From: Orientallactaga sibirica
Taxonomy: Eukaryota; Chordata; Mammalia; Rodentia; Dipodidae
Direction of reading: 5' to 3'
Assembly: GCA_036365145.1 (NCBI GenBank)
Contig: JAEOAD010000018.1
Span: forward strand, 13,374,501-13,438,500
Length of the DNA: 64,000 nt
Every line of letters starts with the position of its first letter. The first letter of the stretch is position 1. A program made the position numbers and the translations under genes. Positions 1 through 11,575 of this stretch are shown piece by piece. The notes under the pieces are model-generated. The model made no database searches and was not told where the DNA came from. It saw only the letters and a list, made by a program, of their open reading frames with translations.

Positions 1-146
1 TACAGATAAAGATTTCAGATGTGAAAACATATAAGGAAGCATCTTCTATAATTTTGGAACATGAAGTTCTACCAGTAAAAATTTAACTATATATCTTCAA
101 TATTCAAAATGGAAACAAAAAGACAAAATTAAATCTTTTGGGACTA

Positions 147-260
147 AGGGTATGGCTCGGTGAGTGGTAAAGTGTTTGCCTAGCATGTACAGGGCCTGTG
201 TTCAATCCCCAGTATCATTACATCTCCTACAAAGAATATCCCCCATCGATAAAAAAAAAA
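147..260 (+). repeat. ID-type tRNA-derived SINE (old copy)
   Basis: The segment reads as a diverged tRNA-like head with an A-box-like 'tggctcggtgagtggtaaag', the diagnostic 'gcctagcatg' and a B-box 'gttcaatcccc'. This is the rodent ID layout. The tail is a short A-rich stretch. Confidence 0.7.
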
Positions 261-1437
261 CTTCAAATTAATTGTCCTCATAATGTTGAAGTCTTCATAT
301 GAAGTCATTAGCTTGTTCTCTAACAAATAAATACATAAATAAAACCACAACTTAGCATTTTAAATTTCAAATGTATTGATTTGTAATTTTGGGGTAAGAG
401 AAATCTGACATAACATGACTGGTTCTGCTTAAGGCATAATTAAGTTACAGTAAATGCAAGAATATGGCAATGCTGGAAAAAAAACTTTTTCATGCTTATT
501 CTTGTTAAACAGAATTTACTTTATTCTCAATATTGGATTGTGGTCCTTCTTTCTGTGACATTAGCCAAGAGCTTAGAGGTCACCCTTACTGCTCAATAAT
601 GTAGTTTCTTCTATCTCCAAACCAGGAAATGTATGCAGAACTTAAACCTTGAAATTTCTTTCTACCATCAGAAGAAATAATGGTTTCAAAAAGATTTTTT
701 TTTTATTGTATTAGCCCCACCTAAATAATCTATCTCTTAAAAGTCAACTTTCTAAGATAATCTAACCTTATAACATAACCTAATTAGTGAACAAGAAAGG
801 AGTACAGTGTGTGATGTGGGTAAGTTATGTGGAGAGCAGGCTTAAAATTATGACCATTATTATATATAATTAGGATAAGGCTCATTATTAATAAAAGTTT
901 ATAAATTCCCATATTAAATTGTCATCTCAACTTGTGATTCTACTTCTTTTCAAATATTAGAATTACACTGCTATTAACTAACAATATTTTAATAAGCTCT
1001 ATATTAGGATAGAAAAAATATATCAGCTTTGATAATTTTTTGTTACTTGTGCTTATATTTTATAATTATCTTTTATATGCGGTTCTTCTGATGGGAATTT
1101 CTGGAAGCTACTTGGCCATTTTGTGATCTGTACCTTAAAAGCATGATAGTGCAGTTGAAAAAAAACACTTGACTGCTAACATCTTCAAGGTAAATGTAAA
1201 AATGAAGGGACTGCCATTAATCTAAATTACTATAGAACATATTCATTTCTACCAGAATTTTCAAGTAATATAACTAAGATGTGACCTTGCAGAGAACTAA
1301 CATTAAGTTAGATATTGAATTAGTATAATTACCATTTTCTATTAAAAACCAAACATCACAGGGCAATTTAATATTTTCTTCCTTTATTGCTTAAGCTAAA
1401 TAGATCCCAAATTGTATACTATCAAAAGGCAGTCCAA
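261..1437. other. AT-rich intronic sequence, no feature seen
   Basis: Roughly 1.2 kb of AT-rich sequence with only short homopolymer runs. I see no open frame, repeat family or structured element. Confidence 0.6.
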
Positions 1438-1673
1438 GGCTGGAGAGATGGCTTAGTGGTTAAGGTGTTTGCCTATAAAGCCAAAGGGCCCAGGTTCAGT
1501 TCCCCAGGATCCATGTAAGCCAGATGCACAAGGTGGCGTACACATCTGAAGTTGTTTACAGTGGCTGGAGGCCCTGGCGTGCCCAATCTCTCTCACACAC
1601 TCTTTCTTTCTCTATCTTTTCCTCCCTTTCTCACACACTCTCTCTCAAATAAATAAAGTAAAAAATTTTAAAA
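1438..1673 (+). repeat. tRNA-derived SINE (jerboa-type, B2 superfamily-like)
   Basis: Starts 'ggctggagagatggcttag', which contains a pol III A box (TGGCTTAGTGG), followed by a B-box-like 'ggttcagttcc'. A conserved body ('gccagatgcacaaggtgg', 'ggaggccctggcgtgccc'), a pyrimidine (CT)n stretch and a 'caaataaataaag' tail follow. The tail contains AATAAA, as in T-plus class SINEs. The element has no coding capacity. It may be the Dip family of jerboas, a name I give from memory. Confidence 0.85.
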
Positions 1674-1684
1674 TAAGTACAGTT

Positions 1685-1781
1685 GGGCTGGAGAGATGGC
1701 TTAGTGGTTAAGGTGTTTGCCTGTGAAGCCTAAGGACCCAGGTTCAATTCTCCAGGTCCCACGTAAGCCAGATGCACACGG
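1685..1781 (+). repeat. tRNA-derived SINE, 3'-truncated at an inverted-repeat boundary
   Basis: The same SINE family as the copy just upstream, with head, A box and B box intact. It stops after 'gatgcacacgg', exactly where a 49-bp inverted repeat arm begins at 1782. The missing 3' half suggests that the rearrangement creating the inverted repeat cut the SINE. Confidence 0.8.
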
Positions 1782-2752
1782 TGCTGCTAATTTGTTAATA
1801 TCAGGGATTGTGTTGTATAGCAGGATTCAGTCTAGGTTTGAGTTTTGTTGTTACTTTAGTACCTTCAGTTACATCTACAAGCTTCATATTCCTCTGCTGT
1901 TATATTAACCTTGAATTGAGGGAAGGTTTTTTTTTTTTGTTGTTTGTTGTTTTCTCCTCATTGTTCCTGTTCCTCCTTAATTTTTAACTTTTCTTCTACC
2001 CTGCACCTCAGCATAGTAGGTCTCTTCAAGATTTTGTCTTTCCCCAGTGACAGCTCATTGCTTGTTACTTTATAACTTGCTACCTTGGCAATGGAGGGCT
2101 GAAGAAAAAGCTTGTTGTTTTCATTTTAGCCTGAGTTTTAGGTAGGCTTTGTGTCCTGCAGTCTTTGTGATGCATTGTGATGGTGGTATCTTAGTGACTC
2201 TGCCCTTTTCCATACTATAGGAGACTTCTTACAGTCTCATCAGACATGTCCAACCTACAGTCAAGGATACATATGAACGAGGCCGAGTACAAAAATCATA
2301 ATCTTACTTACAATAGTATGAGCTGTTCTTTTGATTTTTTTGTAACTCAGTTGTATGATTCTCAAGCATGAACTCTGCAGAACAATGTCAAAAGGCTGAC
2401 TAAGTAAGTACTTTTGCTCCTTGGATTGGAAGGGACTTGTTAGTGCCCACTGTTTTCCCCACAGTGTCATTCTTTTCCTTCCTTCTAGGTCTGCATCACT
2501 GAGAGACTTTATCTTGTGTCCTGCTCTTCTGTTACTCTTTTACTTCCATAGTTGGTGAGGTCTTTGTACTCACATTAGCTCACAATTATTAGCAATTTGT
2601 TTAAAATTTTAAAACAAATATTTGAGAGAGGCAAATACTAATGGGAGTGCTAGGGCATCCTGGCACTTCAAATTAACTTACAACCGCATAAACCACTTTG
2701 TCACTGAATCCTGCTATACAACACAATCCCTGATATTAACAAATTAGCAGCA
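1782..2752. repeat. Inverted repeat: 49-bp perfect arms around an 873-bp spacer
   Basis: Arm 1 (1782-1830, starting tgctgctaatttgttaatat) is the exact reverse complement of arm 2 (2704-2752, ending with the complement of that motif). Identity stops abruptly on both sides of each arm. The 1831-2703 spacer has no clear repeat or gene. The arms are not SINE or LTR ends that I recognise. A short templated inverted duplication is the simplest explanation. Confidence 0.9.
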
Positions 2753-3403
2753 AGAAAGGAACCATTTCCCAGCGTAAATGCTATTCATCTCAGTGCCTGA
2801 TGCTCTATATACTTATACCTGACATTCAAAAATCATACAGAAAAAGGAAGAAAAGCACCGCCATTAAGAAACAATGAAAGTTAAGAGAACCTTTCAGACA
2901 CGACACAAATCTTTCAGATAAATATGATTAATATGTTAACACCCTTGATGGAAGAGTGAGCAACATGCGCATACAGATGAGGACCATCAACAGAGAGAAC
3001 TATAAGCACAGTTAAATGAAAATTCAGAAATGAAAACACAGTAATAGTAATAAGCAAACCTTCCAAGGGGTTCTTCAGTCAAGTCCACATAGCCATGCAA
3101 AGCATCCGTGAGTTATGACATAAAGTCAACAAAATGTATGCTCAGAAAAGCTATCTTTCAAAAAATAAGGCAAACTAAGTACATTTCATACAAACAAGCT
3201 AAAAGAATACTATAGCATAAAGGATGGTTTTGGAGGCCCAGAAGATGAAAGGTCATTAACTGAGAATGAAATGATTTGAGAGATCAGATTGTCAGAAGTC
3301 TAGTAGATTATCTTCAAGAACAATTGAGACCAGAAATAATGTTTAATGTAAATATAAGAGCCTTAGTACTACTAGTCAAAGTATCAGTAATACAGAAAGC
3401 TGG
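2753..3403. other. Intronic sequence, no feature seen
   Basis: About 650 bases of AT-rich sequence without a recognisable repeat or frame. Confidence 0.55.
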
Positions 3404-3740
3404 TTTTCTTTTTAGTATGTTATGTATATATTTTTGTATGTGTTTGGAGACACATGTGTGTGGGTGTGTGCACATTTGTGTATGAGGAGTTTGACTTCGG
3501 GTATCTTCCAATGGCTCCCTACCTTATTTGAGATACGGTCTCCCACTAAAAATAGAGGTCATAGATTCAGCTAGTCTAGCCAGATAGTTTTCTGTGGCAA
3601 TCCCCCTCCCTTTCTCCATCTCCTGAAAGCACTGATATTACAGATGCACCCCATCATGTCCTGCATTTACATAGGTGCTGGGGATCTGAATTCATGCTTG
3701 TGTGGCAAGCACTTTACCACTTAGCTATCTCCCCAGGACT
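3404..3740 (-). repeat. B4-like composite SINE
   Basis: Read on the minus strand it starts with an ID-like head (complement of 'agctatctccccag' back to 'gtgctggggatc'). A B1-like middle and a GT-rich end (3430-3485) follow. This ID-plus-B1 layout is that of the rodent B4 family. Divergence is high. Confidence 0.65.
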
Positions 3741-3842
3741 CTCTTCTTTCTTTTAAGTGGTGCTAGGGATTGAATCCAGAGTCTGTTGCCTACTAAACAC
3801 ATGCTATGCTCATGCTCCACCACTGAGGTACATTACCCACAA
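3741..3842 (-). repeat. ID-like SINE fragment
   Basis: On the minus strand it reads 'acctcagtggtggagcatg' and then 'attcaatccctagcacc', an ID-type A box and B box. It lies directly beside the B4-like copy and may be part of a composite. Confidence 0.6.
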
Positions 3843-4391
3843 ACAATAAACTAGCCTTCATCATGCTCAAAGGAAAAAAAATCTATTTTCCTGTAAATTA
3901 AGAAGTGTTCTGGTTTTTTACGGGGATATGATGATTGGAAATTAAAAGCAATGTAGTACACACAGAAAAGTTAACTTCAAAAAGAAAAGCTTTTTGAGAT
4001 TAAATGTCTTATGCTCACATGAAGATGATATTTTATAGAAGAGTTCATATCAAATGATCTTAGTATCCATTTTGATAGTGAAATCAACATATCTGTGTGT
4101 ATATGTGTATAAATTAGAGAAAATTAGAAAAAATTCATTCTATAGCTTTGGTCAATCTTATAATCTGGCAGCTTTGACCTTATCTCAACTCCAGGTCTAA
4201 ACACTTTGCACATTTCTTTTTCCTTGCCTTTACTGCATTCCTTGCCCTCTGCTTCTCCATCTCTTCTTTTGATTAATTCAAACTTTGTGTCTTCTAAGAA
4301 AGCACTCCTAGTAACATATACCTCAGTAATGCCTGCCTTCTTCACATGTATCTTTTTATGTATATACTTTCATTTAAGAAGCCAAGCCAGA

Positions 4392-4531
4392 GCCGGGTGT
4401 GGTGGCACACGCCTTTAATCCCAGCACTCAGGAGGCAGAGGTAGGAAGATTGCCATGAGTTCGAGGCCACCCTGAGACTACATAGCTAATTCCAGGTCAG
4501 CCTGGACCAGAGTGAGACCCTACCTCAAAAA
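4392..4531 (+). repeat. B1 SINE with target-site duplication
   Basis: 7SL-derived head 'gccgggtgtggtggcacacg' and the 'gagttcgaggccaccctgag' block, ending in an A-rich tail. The octamer ccaagcca occurs before (4382-4389) and after (4532-4539) the copy and fits a target-site duplication. Confidence 0.9.
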
Positions 4532-4772
4532 ACCAAGCCATATCACTAGTCTTCTCCCCTCCCCTGAAAGTTGCTAAATTCAACTGAGGGGTGTGGGGGG
4601 AGCAGTAGGATACTCAAATATCTTAATGTAAAATGTGAAACTTTCTGTTAGAATAAAAACGGGTGAAATATACACGAATAGACAAGAACCTTCAGAAAAA
4701 GATTCCAACAACACAGAAAGTAATCCCAAGAATTGACGAAGGGAATAATATGAAATTACAAAGTTTCTACAG

Positions 4773-4961
4773 GGCTGGAGGTGGCTCAATGGTTAAAGGC
4801 ACTTGCCTGCAAAGCTTGATCACCCAGGTTTGACTTCCCCAGTACCAAATATGTACAAAGTGGCATATGCATCTGGAGTTCATTTCCAGTGGCAGGAGGC
4901 CCTGGTGTGCTCATTCATTTTCATTCTCTCCTTTTCCTCTCTCAAATAAATAAACAAAAAA
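4773..4961 (+). repeat. tRNA-derived SINE
   Basis: Head 'gggctggaggtggctcaatg', the 'ggaggccctggtgtgctc' block and the 'ctcaaataaataaac' tail mark the same family as 1438-1673, with moderate divergence. Confidence 0.85.
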
Positions 4962-4969
4962 TGTTTCTT

Positions 4970-5120
4970 TTTGTTTTTTGTCTTTTTAGGTAGGCTCTCA
5001 CTCTAGCCCAGGCTATCCTGGATTTCTCTGTGTAGTCTCAAAGTGGCCTCGAACTCACAGAGATCTACCTACCTCTGCCTCCAGAGTGCTTGTATTAAAG
5101 GTTGTGCCACCACACCCGGC
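4970..5120 (-). repeat. B1 SINE
   Basis: Plus-strand sequence begins with the complement of an A-rich tail and ends 'ccaccacacccggc', the complement of the B1 head. Confidence 0.88.
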
Positions 5121-5254
5121 AATAAACATATTTTTCTTCAAAGTGAAAGAGCAATTGCCAGAGAAAAGAGATAAACTTACAAAATGGTGGTGGGGGGGTA
5201 TCTGCCAAGTATGTATCAAATGGGATTAATATCTAAAATAGTAAAAGAACTTCA

Positions 5255-5458
5255 GGGCCAGAGAGATGGTTTAGTGGTTAAGGTGCATGCCTGAAAAGCC
5301 TAATGACCAAGTCCCCAGTACCCACACAAGCCAGATGCACAAGGTGGCACATGTATCTGGAGTTCATTTGCAGTGCTTGGAGTCCCTAACATGCCCATTC
5401 TCACTCTCACTCTTTCTCTCTCTCTCTCTCAAATAAATAAATAATTGAAAAAAAAAAG
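5255..5458 (+). repeat. tRNA-derived SINE with perfect target-site duplication
   Basis: Family head, body and 'aaataaataaat' tail are clear. The 11-mer aaagaacttca precedes it (5244-5254) and follows it (5461-5471), which fixes both insertion ends. Confidence 0.92.
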
Positions 5459-5479
5459 AAAAAGAACTTCAAAATTAAA

Positions 5480-6590
5480 CACCAAAATTATCTAATCAAT
5501 AAATGAGCGAATAAAACTCCATAGATAATTCTCAAGAAAATACAAATGGCTAATAAATGTTTGGAAAAGTGTGCAACATCCTTAGCCATCAGGAAAATGC
5601 AAATGAAAACTGACTTGAGATTCCATTTCATCCTGGTGAAAATGGCTAACATCAAGAAAACAAGCATCAGTTCCCTTAGCACTGGTAATTCAGTTAAAAC
5701 TGTAAATGTTCCACAGGGCACATATTTTGCTATTGGCTTTACAAGCAGATGGAAAAAGAAAACAAAGTTTAATACGTGTCTCCCTAAGAAATTTCCAAAT
5801 CTACCAAGTTTTAAACATGGCCAGTTCCCAAGCAGAAGAGAACTGCAGAGAATTAGGAGACAGATTATGCCTCTTGCTAGTAAACTAAGGTGGGGAGCAG
5901 AACACTAATCTGCTGATTTCTTGGTGAAACCCAAGAGAATTAGGAGACAGGTCCTATCTCCTGCCATGAGGAAGGCAGGAAGTTCCCACCAATGTGACTG
6001 GGAATTGGAATTCCCAGTCAATGCACCAATACGATACGCCAATGCACTGAGATGATAAGGGAATTTTGGGGTTTCTTGGGATTCTTGACTAATGAATTCA
6101 AAGAAATGAAATCCTCAAAACAGAGGGTATGGTTTAGAGAGATTTTATTACAGAAAGAACTTATAGCACTTAAGAGAAGGCAAAAAGAGAAGTACAGAGA
6201 GTTCCTGTACATGAGAAGGCAGGAGTGGGGTAGAGCCCCTAATGACATGAAAAAAACAAAAGGCAACAAATGTTGGCAAGGATGTAGGGAAAGGAACTGT
6301 GGTAATGTAAACAAGTGTAGCCACTGCAAAAGTACGTGGAGGTTCCTCCAAAAAAATTAAAATAGGACTGTCTTATGATGTAACTATACCATTGTTGGGT
6401 ATATATTTCAAAGGGTTCTAAGTCAACATACCATGGAAATACTTGTACTTCCATGCTTATTCACAATACCCAAGAAATGGCATCAGTCTCAATGTCCATG
6501 CCTGAACAGATGAATGGGTAAAGAAAATATATTAGATATACACAATGGGATTTTACTCCTTTGTAATGAAAAATAAAATCATGGCATTTA
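5480..6590 (+). mobile_element. L1 LINE, ORF2 3' fragment, split by another insertion
   Basis: Two blocks, 5480-5663 and 6244-6590, read in the sense direction like the C-terminal coding part of L1 ORF2 (the 'caaatgaaaactgacttgag' and 'aaatgttggcaaggatgtag' regions, then the 'tgaatgggtaaagaaaat' region). Frames are broken by stops and shifts, so this is a dead fragment with no 5' part. Confidence 0.75.
5664..6243. mobile_element. Unclassified ~580-bp insertion inside the L1 fragment
   Basis: The L1 sequence is interrupted after acatcaagaaaacaa (ends 5663) and resumes after acatgaaaaaaacaa (starts about 6245). These near-identical 15-mers look like an aged target-site duplication. The insert carries a repeated 'gagaattaggagacag' (about 5849 and 5936), as seen in some LTR U3 regions, but I cannot find convincing LTR ends. 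A 102-codon open frame at 6052-6360 crosses into the L1 and is not credible as a gene. Confidence 0.5.
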
Positions 6591-6916
6591 CAGAAATAAA
6601 ACTCAGCAGGTCTCTAGACTTCAAGCTTGTGAGGCAAGGGCTCTTACGTGCTGAGGTATTTCTCCAGACCCCTGATTCCTGGTTTCTATTGAAGAAGCAC
6701 AATCTGAGCCTGTCTCCACACCTAGAGAAGGAAGTGGGTAATATGACCAGTGATTTTAAAATGAGCAGACAGGGCTCAGGTCTGCTTCTCTTGCCCTGGG
6801 GAGTGAGCCCGCCAAGGGAGAATGCAATGCTTTTTTAGAGTGCCTAAATGACAGTGTGCAGATGCCAGGCCTGTCTGGCCCATAACCTGATCTTTATTTA
6901 TTTATAATAAAGTGCA
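6591..6916. other. Intronic sequence with a possible degraded SINE end
   Basis: Contains 'ttgtgaggcaagggctctta' and 'tatttctccagacccc', resembling the ID-like part of an old B4 element. Nothing else is recognisable. Confidence 0.4.
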
Positions 6917-7122
6917 GGCTGCAGAGATGGCTCAGTGGTTAAGGCACTTGCCTGCAAATCCTAAGGACTCTGGTTTAATTCCCCAGTACCCACATAAAGG
7001 CAGATGTACAAGGTAGCACATACACCTGGAGTTCGTCCTTTGCAATGGATGGAGGCCCTAGTCCACCCATTGTCACTGTCTCTCATCTGGCTTTTTTCTC
7101 TTCCTCTGTCAAATAAATATGT
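6917..7122 (+). repeat. tRNA-derived SINE
   Basis: Head 'ggctgcagagatggctcag', 'tggaggccctagtccaccc' and the 'caaataaatatg' tail identify the family. Confidence 0.85.
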
Positions 7123-10100
7123 TTAAAGTAATAGAATGCAATGATATTTTGTCTTTCATCTTTCTCCTTGTTTTATTTCTCAGGTTGTTGAAAGGTGAGG
7201 AAGAAAAGAAGGGTGCCATCTGAGAGTACTTTGGTGATCCAATGATTTAATTAACACAATGAAGTAAAAACTGCTGTTTCCAGTCTGATTTAAAATAGCA
7301 GCTCCAACTCAAATTCTTAAAACTACTGCAAACAAACAAAACAAGTCCTTCAAACCTGAAACAACAGAAGTTCCAAATGAAAATAAGCTGACTTACCTAG
7401 TCATGCTTATTACACATAAGGAAAAAAAAAAAAAAAAAACTAGGCTTTCTGTTCTTATACTGCTTTAACATTCTAGGAAAATTAGTATTGGACTTAGTTT
7501 GTCCAAATTTTATCTAGGATAAGGGAAAATTTTAGATTTTAGACTTTTTCAAGTCAATAAACCATTCTCACTAGAAAATGTAAAAAAAAAAAAAAAAACT
7601 TCAAAGGTTCACAGTTTCCTCATTATAGAATCAATAATTTATACTTCCATTCCTATCTATTCCCCTTCTGTACTCCCAACCATCTCATGCTGAATATTTT
7701 CAGAACAAATCATTATTTACAAAAACATCTTTGCTTATATCTACTGTTCCCAAAACCACTGCTCATGTTGCATCCTGTAACTCGGGATCAATGCTGGCAA
7801 AACTCAAATCCACTTGTTTGTTGGAACACAGCTACGCTTACTCATTTTGGTACTGCTTTTGCACAGTAGCAAAGGTGAGTACTTGCAACAGAGACTAGAT
7901 GGCCCTTGGGAATGAGCTACAGGGACATAATACCTGGTAGACAGCTCAGATTACACTGTGCTTCTCTAGTGTGCCTAACACTCACTAATAGATAGGTAGC
8001 TTATGCCTGCCCACCTAATCTTTCCCCTAACCTGGCAAATCCTAAAATATTAACTAGCCGGTCCTTTACAGATAAAGTTTGTCATTCCCTTTCACTCAAT
8101 CCGCTGAAGACTAGTCATTTTGGATCTTTCACATAAAAACTAAATGCTCCCTCCTGTCTCTACTATATTATACAAAGTCTAATACTTAGCACCCTTAATC
8201 ATTGTTGAGTACTTTAAAAGCAAAATCTAAATACAACCTTACTGTAAACAAAAGCTTTTTAACTGAACCCACAGTTCCTGCCTCTCCCAGAAAATAGAAC
8301 TCGCACAAAACCTTTTCATATTTTTAGGGAAAGTACTCTGGAAAAAGCTTCAGTCCTTTACCTTTTACTCAATCCTTTCAAAAGAAGAAAAAATAATACT
8401 GGCAACAACTTCAGCTGTCTGCTCACAGAATAGATTGTCTAAAGGCATTTTTCACTCATGGCCAATCCCCTGCTCACTCTGCCTTGCTGGGATGGAACTT
8501 CCTTGTATTTCCTAAGAAGCCTGCAAGTCCATCTGCATTATCCTTACAGTTCAATTCAGGAGCTGAGGGGTAGGAAGTATAATATCTATTTTGGTCCTAG
8601 TTATATGTTTTAAGTTATACTGGAAAACAGTACAATTAGCAATGCAGATACAAGAATTTTATTTGAATTTGCCCAAGTGCTTACTGTATCAGAAAATCTG
8701 AATCCATGAGATAGTATAAGGGAAGTATAACTTGGAAACAGATTAAAGAAAGAAGAAAAATAATCAAATGTAAGCAGGAAAGAGTTCTTGCTAATTATGG
8801 GAAGACTATGAAGGGAAAGCAGATGAAATAGAGAAAAAAATGATTCCTCATTTTAAGTTTCATTTTCTAATATAAAAAAATCTTTAAGATTTTATTTAGG
8901 TTTAAGAACAAAGTGCTAGTCTTCAAATGATATTATTTTGTTAATTACTCTTCTAGTAGGAGCAGATGCTTTGGGCTATCCACTTTTTTCTAGATTCTAT
9001 TGTGAATGAGAACTCTTAAGGGTATTACTTTATTATAGATTCAGCCTTAAATATGAACTCAAATGAAGTAAAGTGGGTTCCCAATACTTTGGACCTATAA
9101 CGTTTGACTTGACGGATGTTAGTCACACACCAGATGCTCATTGACTTGCAGTTATTAGGGTTATGTCCTGATTTATCATAGCTTAGCCTGAGATGTGCAA
9201 TGCCCACAGCTGAGCAAAATCCAAACAAAAACCATTTTATAATAAACTGAATAGCTCATATAATGTACTGAATACTGTGATGGCAGTACACTGCAAAGTA
9301 TCTGTTGTTCACCCTCATGTCATGAATGTGTGTCTCAGTGGAAGCTGTGAGGCCAGCTGCAGCCCTCTAGTATCTCAAGAATTTCATGCTATGTATTACT
9401 AGTGGGGTGGAGGAGTCAAAATTTGTAAATCAAACGGTTTATGATAAATATGTATCATTTTCATGCTACTATAAAGTAAAAAAAATTAAGTTTTACAATC
9501 ATAAAGACCATCTGTGTATAAAAAGGAAAGTATATTACCAAAAAGGAAAGGAAAACACACATACACAGAGAGAGAAAGACAGTATTTTACTTGACAAACT
9601 AAGAAGAATGTGGGGACACACAGAGCAACTTATATGTACAGCCAATCTGGGAGGAGGGTACATTTGTAGCTAACCAAGGGAAGTAAGATGGGCAGAGATG
9701 CCATCCTGCCGAAAAGGCTATACTATCTCACTATCAGTCTGCAGCCTATTATCTAACATCTACAAGAGTGTAAAATTCATACACTGCTTGGTTTCAAACA
9801 CAGAACATTATTCTCCCCAAAATAAAATTATCCAGGTACACAGAATTTAAAAATCTGTATGCAAAATTTCTCAATATGTCTATTTTACAGAAAATTTGAA
9901 GACATGTTTTAACCTACTCAGCTGCTCATTGGCACAATAGGTTCCAGTTCTGCAATACATGCTATTAGATGATACCACAATGGTCATCTCTTTAAAAGGA
10001 TAATACAGTTGGTAGAGCTTTAGAAAACAGTTGCACAGCTAGCATTTTTTGATATTTAGTCCAGCCATGCCAGTAACCATCAATACTATCCAAATAAGAT

Positions 10101-10461
10101 TGGAAAAACTATAAATTTGGTTACTATGAACAGACTGTGAAGAAGTGATATCATGGTATGATGATATGAGTATAAAATGTCCATCATAGCCTCATGCATG
10201 TGATTAAACCAAATACTCCCAGATGGTGGAGCTTTTGGTAGGTTGCGTCTTGCTGAAAGAGGTGGCAGTTAAGTACCACTAAAATGTAGCTAGTGCAAAC
10301 TGAGATGTGTTAAAATGTTAAAAACAAAACAAACAAATTCTATAAAATTACTACTAAGAATCCTGGGGTGGAAATGTCTACATGAGATCAAGACAAGGGG
10401 ATGGAGAAAAGGCACAGGGAGCAGGTTAACCAAAACTGAAAGATGTTATGAATAAGCCATA
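7123..10461. other. Intronic sequence, no supported feature
   Basis: About 3.3 kb without a recognisable repeat family. Only A-runs near 7421 and 7581 and a short CA/GA-rich patch near 9555 stand out. Open frames here are short and unrelated to anything I know. This is the longest repeat-free part of the intron, so it is where old unique or conserved non-coding sequence would be looked for. Confidence 0.55.
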
Positions 10462-10496
10462 TTTAATTAGCTAACATATCTTGTTAGCTAATTAAA
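10462..10496. repeat. 14-bp perfect inverted repeat (hairpin, 7-nt loop)
   Basis: tttaattagctaac (10462-10475) and its exact complement (10483-10496) flank the loop atatctt. The stem is AT-rich. It lies at the 5' edge of an L1 3' UTR piece. Confidence 0.85.
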
Positions 10497-11575
10497 ATTT
10501 AAGTTTTTAAAAAAATAAACAAGAGAGAGTTTGGGCAGAAGTACATGAGTAGACAATGCTACACTCACAGGCCACAGGTTTTTATAGGAAAATTCCAGTG
10601 CCCAGGGGTAGGGGTGGTTGGTCAAGGAGGCCCTTGAAGCACCTAAAACAATGCAGACTATTGTCAATGCTCTTGATTGCCCACCAGAACTAGATGGTAA
10701 GACTCTATTGCTGAAGACACCACACACTTTGGTTGCAAGACACTGAAAAATCAAGTTGGAACTGAATTGAAAGTCAACTCCCTGCTGGGTAGCTATCATA
10801 GTGATGGAAAATGCTATATAGGATTCAGGGGAAGAAGTCATCAACAATCTTACCTAGCAGTGGACCTTGCAAGCTACACACTGTAGCACCAGTGGGCAAG
10901 ATGTGCCCACTGGTGCAATAATGGCATGACTGTTGTGGGGTTAACCAATTGGTCTTTGATTGGATTGAGGCTTACTACACAGGAGGAAATTCATGCCTGT
11001 TATTGAAAACCTAATAAAAAGCAGACGGCTGGGAAGGTAATAGGCCCTATAGGGAAACTGCTACTGTTTGACTAAATGGATAAGTTGTGCCTATCAAATT
11101 GCCCATAGATAAGTGCTACTCTCACCTGTTGTCAGAAAAGCTTCTTTTTGAAGATGGTGATAACTATCAGGGAGACTCAAAACTCAAAGTGCTGAGAAGT
11201 GACTGTTAAGGGCTCAGCACTAACTGAAACATCTTTGTCACACCCTGTAAGACTCAGAAAACATTGCAGAAGTGATAGAAAGAATACAAGAGCCAAAGCA
11301 TGGGGAGGAGAGCTTTAGAGCTGTCTTCCTGACACCACATGGCTGTTGCATTCAGGACCTCACAGCAGTGGTCATTACCTGGACAAGATCTGTACAATAC
11401 AGTGCCCATCAACACATCTGTAAAGATGTAGGGTAGGGAAAAATACATCAAAATAGAATATGGAATTGTTAGAAAGAAGGGTTCAGTGGAAGGCAGATGG
11501 GAGGACAAAAGAATGTAATGAGAGGGGATTATGAGCAAAAGAAATTATGTACATGCATGAAAATTGTTCATAAAA
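10497..11575 (+). mobile_element. L1 3' UTR fragment, sense on plus strand
   Basis: The reverse complement of 10497-10850 matches, with divergence, the plus-strand repeats at 20990-21330 and 48840-49020. All belong to one 3' UTR family. The 3' end (11500-11575) looks like a L1 tail: 'gagaggggattatgagcaaa' and later 'ttgttcataaaaaatcg'. No coding part remains. Confidence 0.65.

Noticed and set aside
5546..5908. 120-codon plus-strand open frame
   Set aside because: It runs from L1 ORF2 remnant into an unrelated insertion, so the joined reading frame is accidental.
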